Part shown: positions 33,531-46,500 of the stretch, one piece after another | Layout of the letters: every line of letters begins with the position of its first letter | How positions within the stretch are numbered: position 1 is the first letter of the stretch | Assembly: GCF_963678635.1 (NCBI RefSeq) | Contig: NC_087069.1 | Span: forward strand, 2,494,166 to 2,558,165 | Length of the DNA: 64,000 nucleotides | Direction: 5' to 3' | Origin: Symsagittifera roscoffensis | Lineage: Eukaryota; Xenacoelomorpha; Acoela; Convolutidae | Notes under the pieces: generated by a model | Database searches by the model: none | What the model saw: only the letters and a program-made list of their open reading frames with translations | Told to the model about the DNA's origin: nothing | Translations under genes and position numbers: made by a program

Positions 33531-36500
33531 AAAAGGTTCGCGCAAAGTGAATTTTTGTGTCAAGCAATGTCTTCATGAATCAATCATGTATCACACAATG
33601 TCGCCACATGAGTCAATCAAGTTCAGAATAGGTTTTGTGCAAAGCCGCAACTTAAGTCGTGCAAAATTCTAACACTGGTCAAGCGAAAACATATTATGTA
33701 TCGCACAATTGCAACATGGGCTGCGCGATGTTGTGCATGGGTCTCGCAAAGTCGCATTTTAGGTAACGTAAAGCCGCAAAGTTGCAAAACAGACCGCGAA
33801 AAAGTGCAACAAAGTGTCGCGCGAAGGCGTTACATGGTTCACGCAAAGTCTCACTTTATTTCAAGCAAAGTTGCAACAAGAATAGCGCGAAGTCGTACAA
33901 TGGGGCATCCGATTTTGCTACATGAACGAAGCAAAGTATCAACTTTTGTCGAGTAAACCGCTTTTTTGGTCGCAAAATGCGAGAATGGGTCGCTCGAAGT
34001 CTCTTCTCGAGTTTCGCGTAGATTCGCGAAATTGTCACAAAGGTCGCAAAAAATTCCAACAAAAGGAAGCGCGAAGTCGCTACATGGGTCACAATAAATC
34101 GCACTGTGGTTAGTGCAGGGTCGCTACAAGAGTCGTGCAAAGTTGGAATAAGAGTAGCACATATTTGCAACGAGGTCGCACGATGCTCAACATCGCTTGC
34201 AAAAGGTTGCAACTTATGTCGCGTCTAGTGGAAACATGGGTCGCGTAAGCTCACAACAAGCTTCAAAAAAACTCGCATTATTTTTATCGCAAAGTCAAAA
34301 CCTGATCCCCAACGCAATTCACTCAAAGCCGCAACAAGTGTCGCGCAAAAACAAAAAAAGTTACACGCTTTTTCTAAACATGGATGTCGCAAAGTCGCAA
34401 AAAAGGTTGCAAAAAACGCACCTTACGTCGCGCAAAGTCTCACTTTAGCTCAAGCGTAGTTGCAACAAGAATAGCGCGAAGTCGCACAATAGGGCGCCCG
34501 ACTTCGCTACATGAATGAAGCAAGGTATCAACTTTTGTCGAGTATATTGCCTTTTTGGTTGCAAAATGCGAGAATGTGTCGCTCGAAGTCTCTTCTCGGG
34601 TTTCGGGTAGGTTCGCAAAATTGCCATAAAGGTCGAAAACAATTCCAACAAAAGGAAGCGCGAAGTCGCTATATGGGTCACACTAAATCGCATTGTGGTT
34701 AGCGCAGGGTCGCTACAAGAAACGTACAAAGTTGGTACAAGAGTTGCACATATTTGCAACGAGGTCGCACGATGCTCAACATGGGTTGCAAAAGGTCGCA
34801 ACGCATGTCGCGTCTAGTGGAAACATGGATCGCGTAAGGTTGCAACAAGCTTCGAAAAAAATCGCCATATTTTTGGCGCAAAGCCAAAACCTGATCCGCA
34901 ACACGATTCACTCAGAGCTTCAACATGTGTCGCGCAAAGTCAAAAAAAGTTACTCGCTTTTTCTAAACATGGATGTCGCAAAGTCGCAAAAAAGGTTGCA
35001 AAAAACGCACCTTACGTCGCGCAATGTCGCAACATGGGTCCCGCAAAGTCCCATTTTAGGTTGCCTAAGGCCGCAAAGTTGCAAAGAGTCAATATATATC
35101 GCGAAAAAATACAACAAAGTGTCGCGCTAAAACGCTACATGCCTTACGCAAAGTCTCACTTTGTTTCAAGCATAGTTGCAACAAGAATAGCGCAAAGTCA
35201 CACAAGGTTTATGCTAAATGAATGAAGCAAGGTATTAATTTTTGTCGAGTATATTGACTTTTTGGTCGCAAAATGCGAGAATGGGTTGCTCAAAGTCTCT
35301 TCTCAGGTTTCGGGTAGGTTCGCAAAATTGCCACAAAGGTCGAAAAAAATTCCAACAAAAGGAAGCGCGAAGTCGCTATATGGGTCACACTAAATCGCAT
35401 TGTGGTTAGCGCAGGGTCGCTACAAGAGTCGCACAAAATTGGAACAAGAGTAGCACATATCTGCAACGAGGTCGCACGATGCTCAACATGGTTTGCAAAA
35501 GGTCGCAACTTATGTCGCGTCTAGTGGAAACATGGGTCGCGTAAGCTCGCAACAAGCTACAAAAAAACTCGCATTAAACTAATCCGCAACACAATTCACT
35601 CAAAACCGCAACATGTGTCGCGCAAAGTCAAAAAAAGTTGTTCGCTTTTTCTTGGATGTCGCAAAGTCGCAAAATTGTTCGCTTTTTCTTGGATGTCGCA
35701 AAGTCGCAAAATGTCGCAAAGTCGCAAAATAAGTCGCGCAAAGTCAAAAAAAGTTGTTCGCTTTTTCTTGGATGTCGCAAAGTCGCAAAGTCGCAAAGTC
35801 GCAAAGTCGCAAAGTCGCAACATGGGTCTCGCAAAGCCGCATTTTAGGTTGCGTAAGGCCGCAAAGTCGCAATTTTGCAAAATAGATCGCAAAAATTTAC
35901 AACAAAGTGTCGCGCTAAGGCGCTACATGGCTTACGCAAAGTCGCACTTTGGTTCGAGCAAAGTTGCAAGAAGAATAGCGCGAATTTGCATAATTGGGAG
36001 TCCGACTTCGCTACATGAATGAAGCAAAGTTTCAGTTTTTGTCGAGTAAATTGCCTTTTTGGTCGCAAAATGCTAGAATGGGTCGCTTCTCGGGTTTCGC
36101 GTAGATTCGAAAAATGCCACAGAGATTGCAAAAATTTGCAACAAAAGGAAGCGCGAAGTCGCTACATGGTTCACAAAAAATCGCACCGTGGTTAGAGCAG
36201 GTTCGCTACAAGAGTCGTAAAAAGTTGGAAAAGAGTGGCACAAATTTGCAACGAGGTCGCACGATGCTCAACATGGTTTGCAAAAGGTCGCAACTTATGT
36301 CGCGTCTAGCGGAAACATGGGTCGCGTAAGGTCACAACAAGCTTCGAAAAAACTTACATTTTTTTTGGCGCAAAGGCAAAACCTGATCCGCAACACAATT
36401 CACTGAAAGCCACAACATGTGTCGCACAAAGTCAAAAATTATTACTCGCTTTTTCTAAACATGGATGTCGCAAAGTCGTAAAAGCAAACGCAAAAAATGC

Positions 36501-39500
36501 ACCATACGTCGCGAAATGTCGCAATATGGGTCCCGCAAATTTGCATTTTAGGTCGCGTAAAGCCGCAAAATCGCAAAGTTGCAATATCGATCGCGAAAAA
36601 ATACAACAAAGTGTCGCGCTAAGGCGCTACATGGCTTACGCAAAATCTCACTTTGGTTCAAGCATAGTTGCAACAAGAATATCGCGAAGTCGCACAATAG
36701 GGCGTCCGAATTCGCTACATGAATGGAGCAAAGTTTCAATTTTGTCGAATAAATTGCCTTTTTGGTCGCAAAACGCAAGAATGGGTCGCTCGAAGTCTCT
36801 TCTCGGGTTCGCGTAGATTCGCAAAATTGCAACAAAGGTCGCAAAAATTTCCAACAAAAGGAAGCGCGAAGTCGCTACATGGGTCACAATAAATCGCACT
36901 GTGGTTAGTGCAGGGTCGCTACAAGAGTCGTGCAAAGTTGGAATAAGAGTAGCACATATTTGCAACGAGGTCGCACGATGCTCAACATCGCTTGCAAAAG
37001 GTTGCAACTTAATGGAAACATGGGTCGCGTAAGCTCGCAACAAGCTTCAAAAAATCTCGCATTAAACTAATCCGCAACACGATTCACTCAAAACCGCAAC
37101 ATGTGTCGCGCAAAGTCAAAAAAAAGTTGTTCGCTTTTTCTTGGATGTCGCAAAGTCGCAAAATAAGTTGCAAAAAACGCACCCTGCGTCGCGCAATGTC
37201 GCAACATGGGTCTCGCAAAGCCGCATTTTAGGTTGCGTAAGGCCGCAAAGTCGCAAAGTTGCAAAATAGATTGCAAAAATTTACAACAAAGTGTCGCGCT
37301 AGGGGCTACATGGCTTACGCAAAGTCGCATTTTGGTTCGAGCAAAGTTGCAAGAAGAATAGCGCGATTTCGCATAATGGGGAGTCCGACTTCGCTACATG
37401 AATGAAGCAAAGTTTCAGTTTTTGTCGAGTAAATTGCCTTTTTGGTCGCAAAATGCTAGAATGGGTCGCTTCTCGGGTTTCGCGTAGATTCGAAAAATGC
37501 CACAGAGATCGCAAAAATTTGCAACAAAAGGAAGCGCGAAGTCGCTACATGGTTCACAAAAAATCGCACCGTGGTTAGAGCAGGTTCGCTACAAGAGTCG
37601 TAAAAAGTTGGAAAAGAGTGGCACAAATTTGCAACGAGGTCGCACGATGCTCAACATGGTTTGCAAAAGGTCGCAACTTATGTCGCGTCTAGCGGAAACA
37701 TGGGTCGCGTAAGGTCACAACAAGCTTCGAAAAAACTTACATTTTTTTTGGCGCAAAGGCAAAACCTGATCCGCAACACGATTCACTGAAAGCCGCAACA
37801 TGTGTCGCACAAAGTCAAAAATTATTACTCGCTTTTTTTAAACATGGATGTCGCAAAGTCGTAAAAGCAAACGCAAAAAATGCACCATACGTCGCGAAAT
37901 GTCGCAATATGGGTCCCGCAAATTTGCATTTTAGGTCGCGTAAAGCCGCAAAGTCGCAAAGTTGCAATATCGATCGCAAAAAAAATACAACAAAGTGTCG
38001 CGCTAAGGCGCTACATGGCTTACGCAAAGTCTCACTTTGGTTCAAGCATAGTTGCAACAAGAATATCGCGAAGTCGCACAATGGGGTGCCCGACTTCGCT
38101 ACATGAATGAAGCAAGGTATCAACTTTTGTCGAGTATATTGCTTTTTGGTCGCAAAGTGCGAGAATGGGTCGCTCGAAGTTTCTTCTCGGGTTTCGCGTA
38201 GATTCGCAAAATTGCCACAAGGTCGCAAAAAATTCCAACAAAAAGAAGCGCGAAGTCGCTACTTGGGTCACAAAAAATCGCACTGTGGTTAGAGCAGGTT
38301 CGCTACAAGCGTCGTACAAAGTTGGAACAAGAGTGGCACATATTTGCAACAAGGTCGCACGATGCTCAACATGGTTTGCAAAAGGTCGCAACTTATGTCG
38401 CGTCTAGCCGAAACATGGGTCGCGTAAGGTCACAACAAGCTTCGAAAAAAATGCATTATTTTTGGCGCAAAGCGAAAACCTGGTCCACAACACAATTCAC
38501 TCAAAGCCGCAACATTTGTCGCGCAAAGTCCAAAAATGTTACTCGCTTTTTCTAAACATGGATGTCACAAAGTCGCACAATAAGTCGCAAATAAAACGCA
38601 CCATGTGTCGCGCAATGTCGCAACATGGGTCTTGCAAAGTCGCATTTTGGGTCGCGTGAAGCCGCAACGTTGCAAAGTTGCCTTATATATTGCAAAAAAT
38701 TGCAACAAAGTGTCGCGTGAAGGCGCTACATGGCTTACGCAAAGTCTCACTTAGGTTCAAGCAAAGTTGAAACAAGAATAGCGCAAAGTCGCACAATAGG
38801 GCATCCGAATTCGCTACATGAATGGAGCAAAGTTTCAATTTTGTCGAATAAATTGCCTTTTTGGTCGCAAAATGCTAGAATGGGTCGCTCGAAGTCTCTT
38901 CTCGTGTTTCGCGTAGATTTCGCAAAATTGCCCCAAAGGTCGCAAAAAGTTCCAACAAATGGTAGCGCGAAGTCGTTATATGGGTCACACTAAATCGCAT
39001 TGTGGTTAGCGCAGGGTGGCAACACGATTCGAACAAAGTTGCAACAAGAGTAGCACATATTTGCAACGAGGTCGCACGAAGCTCAACATGGGTTGCAAAA
39101 TGTCGCAACTTATGTCGTGTCTAATGGAAACATGGGTCGCGTGAGGTCGCAACAAGCTTCAAAAAAATCGCCAAGTTTTTGGCGCAAAGCCAAAACCTGA
39201 TCCGCAACACGATTCACTGAAAGCCGCAACATGTGTCGCACAAAGTCAAAAAATATTACTCGCTTTTTCTAAACATGGATGTCGCAAAGTCGTAAAAGAA
39301 ATCGCAAAAAATGCACCATACGTCGCGCAATGTCGCAACATGGGTCCCGCAAAGTTGCATTTTAGGTCGCGTAAAGCCGCAAAGTCGCAAAGTTGCAATT
39401 TCGATCGTGAAAAAATACAACAAAGTGTCGCGCTAAGTCGCTACATGGCTTACGCAAAGTCTCACTTTGTTTCAAGCATAGTTGCAACAAGAATAGCGCG

Positions 39501-42500
39501 AAGTAGCACAATGGGGCATCCGAGTTCGCTACATGAATGCAGCAAAGTATCAATTTTGTCGAGTAAATCGGCTTTTTGATTGCAAAATGCAAAAATGGGT
39601 TGCTTGAAGTCTCTTCTCGGGTTTCGCCTAGATTCGCAAAACTGCAATAAAGGTCGCAAAAAACTCCAAAAAAAGGAAGCGTGAAGTCGCTACATGGATC
39701 ACACTAAATCGCGATGTGGTTAGCGCAGGGTCGCTACAAGAGTCGTACAAAGTTGGAACATGAGTAGCACATATTTGCAACGAGGTCGCACGATGCTCAA
39801 CATGGTTTGCAAAAGGTCGCAACTTATGTCGCGTCTAGTGGAAACATGGGTCGCGTAAGCTCGCAACAACCTTCAAAAAACTCGCATTATTTTTGGCGCA
39901 AAGCCAAAACCTGATCCGCAACACGATCCACTCAGAGCCTCAACGCGCAAAGTCAAAAAAAGTTACTCGATTTTTCTAAACATGGATGTCGCAAAGTCGC
40001 AAAATAGGTCGCAAAAAAGCGCACCATACAACGCGCAATGCCGCAACATGGGTCTTGCAAAGTCGCATTTAAGGTTGCGTAAGGCCGCAAAAACGCAAAG
40101 TTGCAATATAGATCGCGAGAAGTTGCAAAAAAGTGTCGCGCGAAGGCGCCGCATGGTTTACGCAAAATCTCACTTAGGTTCAAGCAAAGTTGCAACAAGA
40201 AAAGCGCGAATTCGCGCAATAGGGCGTCCGACTTCGCTACATGATTGGAGCAAAGTTTCAATTTTTGTCGAATAAATTGCCTTTTTGGTCGCAAAACGCA
40301 AGAATGGGTCGCTCGAAGTCTCTTCTCGGGTTCGCGTAGATTCGCTAAAATTGCAACAAAGGTCGCAAAAAATTCCAACAAATGGTAGCGCGAAGCCGCT
40401 AAATGGGTCACACTAAATCGCATTGTGTGTTAGCGCAGGGTGGCAACACGATTCGTACAAAGTTGCAACAAGAGTAGCACATATTTGCAACGAGGTCGCA
40501 CGAAGCTCAACATGGATTGCAAAATGTCGCAACTTATGTCGCGTCTAATGGAAACATGGGTCGCGTAAGGTCGCAACGAGCTTCAAAAAAACTGCTTTAT
40601 TTTTGGCGCAAAGCAAAAACCTGATCCGCAGCACAATTCACTCAAAGCCGCAACAATTGTCGCGCAAAGTCCAAAAATGTTACTCGCTTTTTCTAAACAT
40701 GGATTTTACAAAGTCGCACAATAAGTCGCAAAAAAACCTACCATGTGTTGTGCAATGTCGCAACATGGGTCTTGCAAAGTCGCATTTTGGATCGCGTGAA
40801 GCCGCAAAGTCGCAAACTTGCATTATAGATTGCGAAAAATTGCAACAAAGTGTCGCGCGAAGGCGCTACATGGTTTACGCAAAGTCTCAAAAGAATGGTT
40901 TACGCAAAGTCGCGCAACAAGAATAGCGCGAAGTCGCACAATGGGGCGTCCAACTTCGCTGCATGAATGAAGCAAAGTATCAACTTTTGTCGAGTAAATC
41001 GGCTTTTTGATCGCAAAACGCAAGAATGGGTCGCTCGAAGTCTCTTCTCGGGTTCGCGTAGATTCGCAAAATTGCAACAAAGGTCGCAAAAAATTCCAAC
41101 AAATGGTAGCGCGAAGCCGCTACATGGGTCACACTAAATCGCATTGTGTGTTAGCGCAGGGTGGCAACACGATTCGTACAAAGTTGCAACAAGAGTAGCA
41201 CATATTTGCAACGAGGTCGCACGAAGCTCAGCATGGGTTGCAAAATGTCGCAACTTATGTCGCGTCTAATGGAAACATGGGTCGCGTAAGGTCGCAACAA
41301 GCTTCAAAAAAATTGCTTTATTTTTGGCGCAAAGCAAAAACCTGATCCGCAGCACAATTCACTCAAAGCCGCAACAATTGTCGCGCAAAGTCCAAAAATG
41401 TTACTCGCTTTTTCTAAACATGGATTTTACAAAGTCGCACAATAAGTCGCAAAAAAACCTACCATGTGTCGTGCAATGTCGCAACATGGGTCTTGCAAAG
41501 TCGCATTTTGGATCGCGTGAAGCCGCAAAATCGCAAACTTGCATTATAGATTGCGAAAAATTGCAACAAAGTGTCGCGCGAAGGCGCTACATGGTTTACG
41601 CAAAGTCTCACAAGAAAGGTTTACGCAAAGTCGCGCAACAAGAATAGCGCGAAGTCGCACAATGGAGCGTCCGACTTCGCTGCATGAATGAAGCAAAGTA
41701 TCAACTTTTGTCGAGTAAATCGGCTTTTTGATCGCAAAATGCAAGAATGGGTTGCTCGAAGTCTCTTCTCGGGTTTCGCGTAGATTCGCAAATTGCAACA
41801 AAGGTCGCAAAATTTCCAACAATTGTTAGCGCGAAGACTCTACATGGGTCACACTCAATCGCATTGTGGTTAGCGCAGGGTCGCAACAAGAGTCGTACAA
41901 AGTTGGAACATGAGTAGCACATATTTGCAACGAGGTCGCACGATGCTCAACATGGTTTGCAAAAGGTCGCAACTTATGTCGCGTCTAGTGGAAACATGGG
42001 TCGCGTAAGCTCGCAACAACCTTCAAAAAACTCGCATTATTTTTGGCGCAAAGCCAAAACCTGATCCGCAACACGATCCACTCAGAGCCTCAACGCGCAA
42101 AGTCAAAAAAAGTTACTCGCTTTTTCTAAACATGGATGTCGCAAAGTCGCAAAATAAGTAGCAAAAAAGCGCACCATACAACGCGCAATGTCGCAACATG
42201 GGTCTTGCAAAGTCGCATTTTGGGTTGCGTAAGGCCGCAAAAACGCAAAGTTGCAATATAGATCGTGAGAAGTTGCAAAAAAGGTCGCGCGAAGGCGCCA
42301 CATGGTTTACGCAAAATCTCACTTAGGTTCAAGCAAAGTTGCAACAAGAATAGCGCGAATTCGCACAATAGGGCGTCCGACTTCGCTACATGAATGGAGC
42401 AAAGTTTCAATTTTTGTCGAATAAATTGCCTTTTTGGTCGCAAAACGCAAGAATGGGTCGCTCAAAGTCTCTTCTCGGGTTCGCGTAGATTCGCAAAATT

Positions 42501-45500
42501 GCAACAAAGGTCGCAAAAGTTTCCAACAAATGGTAGCGCGAAGTCGCTACATGGGTCACACTAAATCGCATTGTGTGTTAGCGCAGGGTGGCAACACGAT
42601 TCGTACAAAGTTGGTACAAGAGTAGCACATATTTGCAACGAGGTCGCACGATGCTCAACATGGGTTGCAAAAGGTCGCAACGCATGTCGCGTCTAGTGGA
42701 AACATGGATCGCGTAAGGTTGCAACAAGCTTCGAAAAAAATCGCCATATTTTTGGCGCAAAGCCAAAACCTGATCCGCAACACGATTCACTCAGAGCTTC
42801 AACATGTGTCGCGCAAAGTCAAAAAAAGTTACTCGCTTTTTCTAAACATGGATGTCGCAAAGTCGCAAAAAAGGTTGCAAAAAACGCACCATGTGTCGTG
42901 CAATGTCGCAACATGGGTCTTGCAAAGTCGCATTTTGGATCGCGTGAAGCCGCAAAGTCGCAAACTTGCATTATAGATTGCGAAATATTGCAACAAAGTG
43001 TCGCGCGAAGGCGCTACATGGTTTACGCAAAGTCTCACAAGAAAGGTTTACGCAAAGTCGCGCAACAAGAATAGCGCGAAGTCGCACAATGGGGCGTCCG
43101 ACTTCGTGCATGAATGAAGCAAAGTATCAGCTTTTGTCGAGTAAATCGGCTTTTTGATCGCAAAATGCAAGAATGGGTTGCTCGAAGTCTCTTCTCGTGT
43201 TTCGCGTAGATTCGCAAATTGCAACAAAGGTCGCAAAATTTCCAACAATTGTTAGCGCGAAGACTCTACATGGGTCACACTCAATCGCATTGTGGTTAGC
43301 GCAGGGTCGCAACAAGAGTCGTGCAAAGTTGGAACATGAGTAGCACATATTTGCAACGATGCTCAACATGGTTTGCAAAAGGTCGCAACTTATGTCGCGT
43401 CTAGTGGAAACATGGGTCGCGTAAGCTCGCAACAACCTTCAAAAAACTCGCATTATTTTTGGCGCAAAGCCAAAACCTGATCCGCAACACGATCCACTCA
43501 GAGCCTCAACGCGCAAAGTCAAAAAAAGTTATTCGCTTTTTCTAAACATGGATGTCGCAAAGTCGCAAAATAAGTCGCAAAAAAGCGCACCATACAACGC
43601 GCAATGTCGCAACATGGGTCTTGCAAAGTCGCATTTTAGGTTGCGTAAAGCCGCAAAAACGCAAAGTTGCAATATAGATCGTGAGAAAGTGCAAAAAAGT
43701 GTCGCGCGAAGGCGCCACATGGTTAACGCAAAATCTCACTTAGGTTCAAGCAAAGTTGCAACAAGAATAGCGCGAATTCGCACAATAGGGCGTCCGACTT
43801 CGTTACATGAATGGAGCAAAGTTTCAATTTTTGTCGAATAAATTGCCTTTTTGGTCGCAAAACGCAAGAATGGGTCGCTCGAAGTCTCTTCTCGGGTTCG
43901 CGTAGATTCGCAAAATTGCAACAAAGGTCGCAAAAATTTCCAACAAATGGTAGCGCAAAGTCGCTACATGGGTCACACTAAATCGCATTGTGTGTTAGCG
44001 CAGGGTGGCAACACGATTCGTACAAAGTTGCAACAAGAGTAGTACATATTTGCAACGAGGTCGCACGAAGCACAACATGGGTTGCAAAATGTCGCAACTT
44101 ATGTCGCGTCTAAGGGAAACATGGGTCGCATAAGGTCGAAACAAGCTTCAAAAAAAATTGCATTATTTTTGGCGCAAAGCAAAAACCTGATCCGCAGCAC
44201 AATTCACTCAAAGCCGCAACAATTGTCGCGCAAAGTCCAAAAATGTTACTCGCTTTTTCTAAACATGGATGTCACAAAGTCGCACAATAAAACGCAAAAA
44301 AAACGCACCATGTGTCGTGCAATGTCGCAACATGGGTCTTGCAAAGTCGCATTTTGGATCGCGTGAAGCCGCAAAGTCGCATACTTGCATTATTGATTGC
44401 GAAAAATTGCAACAAAATGTCGCGCGAAGGCGCTACATGGTTTACGCAAAGTCTCACAAGAAAGGTTTACACAAAGTCGCGCAACAAGAATAGCGCAAAG
44501 TCGCACAATGGAGCGTCCGACTTCGCTGCATGAATGAAGCAAAGTATCAATTTTTGTCGAGTAAATCGGCTTTTTGATCGCAAAATGCAAGAATGGGTTG
44601 CTCGAAGTCTCTTCTCGGTTTCGCGTAGATTCGCAAATTGCAACAAAGGTCGCAAAATTTCCAACAATTGTTAGCGCGAAGTCGCGTCATGGGTCACAAA
44701 AAATCGCACTGTGGTTAGAGCAGGTTCGCTAGGCGCGAATGGGTTGCTCGAAGTCTCTTCTCGGGTTTCGCGTAGATTCGCAAATTGCAACAAAGGTCGC
44801 AAAATTTCCAACAATTGTTAGCGCGAAGACTCTACATGGGTCACACTCAATCGCATTGTGGTTAGCGCAGGGTCGCAACAAGAGTCGTACAAAGTTGGAA
44901 CATGAGTAGCACATATTTGCAACGAGGTCGCACGATGCTCAACATGGTTTGCAAAAGGTCGCAACTTATGTCGCGTCTAGTGGAAACATGGGTCGCGTAA
45001 GCTCGCAACAACCTTCAAAAAACTCGCATTATTTTTGGCGCAAAGCCAAAACCTGATCCGCAACACGATCCACTCAGAGCCTCAACGCGCAAAGTCAAAA
45101 AAAGTTACTCGCTTTTTCTAAACATGGATGTCGCAAAGTCGCAAAATAAGTCGCAAAAAAGCGCACCATACAACGCGCAATGTCGCAACATGGGTCTTGC
45201 AAAGTCGCATTTTAGGTTGCGTAAAGCCGCAAAAACGCAAAGTTGCAATATAGATGTGAGAAGTTGCAAAAAAGTGTCGCGCGAAGGCGCCACATGGTTA
45301 ACGCAAAATCTCACTTAGGTTCAAGCAAAGTTGCAACAAGAATAGTGCGAATTCGCACAATAGGGCGTCCGACTTCGCTACATGAATGGAGCAAAATTTC
45401 AATTTTTGTCGAATAAATTGCCTTTTTGGTCGCAAAAGGCAAGAATGGGTCGCTCGAAGTATCTTCTAGATTCGCAAAATTGCAACAAAGGTCGCAAAAA

Positions 45501-46500
45501 TTTCCAACAAATGGTAGCGCAAAGTCGCTACATGGGTCACACTAAATCGCATTGTTTGTTAGCGCAGGGTGGCAACATGATTCGTACAAAGTTGCAACAA
45601 GAGTAGCACATATTTGCAACGAGGTCGCACGAAGCTCAACATGGGTTGCAAAATGTCGCAACGCATGTCGCGTCTAGTGGAAACATGGATCGCGTAAGGT
45701 TGCAACAAGCTTCGAAAAAAATCGCCATCTTTTTGGCGCAAAGCCAAAACCTGATCCGCAACACGATTCACTCAGAGCTTCAACATGTGTCGCGCAAAGT
45801 CCAAAAGTTTTACTCGCTTTTTCTAAACATGGATGTCACAAAGTCGAACAATAAGTCGCAAAAAAACGCACCATGTGTCGTGCAATGTCGCAACATGGGT
45901 CTTGCAAAGTCGCATTTTGGATCGCGTGAAGCCGCAAAGTCGCAAACTTGCCTTATAGATTGCGAAAAATTGCAACAAAGTGTCGCGCGAAGGCGCTACA
46001 TGGTTTACGCAAAGTCTCACAAGAATGGTTTACGCAAAGTCACGCAACAAGAATAGCGCGAAGTCGCACAATGGGGCGTCCAAATTCGCTGCATGAATGA
46101 AGCAAAGTATCAATTTTTGTCGAGTAAATCGGCTTTTTGATCGCAAAATGCAAGAATGGGTTGCTCGAAGTCTCTTCTCGGTTTCGCGTAGATTCGCAAA
46201 TTGCAACAAAGGTCGCAAAATTTCCAACAATTGTTAGCGCGAAGTCGCGTCATGGGTCACAAAAAATCGCACTGTGGTTAGAGCAGGTTCGCTACAAGAG
46301 TCGTAAAAAGTTGGGGAGGAGTGGCACAAATTTGCAACGAGGTCGCACGATGCTAAGGTCGCAACAAGATTCGAAAAAAATCGCATCCTTTTTGGCGGAA
46401 AGCCAAAACCTGATCCGCAACACGATTCACTCAAAGCCTCAATATTTGTAGCGCAAATCGCAACATAAGTCGCGCAAAGTCAAAAAAGTTTCTCGCTTAT
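33531..46500 (+). repeat. About 0.7-kb higher-order repeats within the 22-bp array
   Basis: A landmark reading CTTTTTCTAAACATGGAT recurs near 34369, 34957, 36449, 37831, 38547, 39258, 39973, 40691, 41410, 42121, 42838, 43537, 44254, 45112 and 45820. Most intervals are 699-719 bp, with shorter (about 590) and doubled exceptions. Two-unit blocks also occur: 1,383 bp between about 36.0 and 37.4 kb, and 721 bp between 40.6 and 41.3 kb. The unit differs in order of variants from the blocks before 33.5 kb. Confidence 0.88.
35637..35825 (+). repeat. Local expansion: 8-bp GTCGCAAA run and repeated 40-bp phrase
   Basis: The phrase TTGTTCGCTTTTTCTTGGATG occurs here three times in shortened form (starting near 35637, 35677 and 35754). 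From 35774 GTCGCAAA is repeated five times perfectly, plus one variant. This is a smaller period than the surrounding 22-bp unit and looks like recent slippage. Confidence 0.85.
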
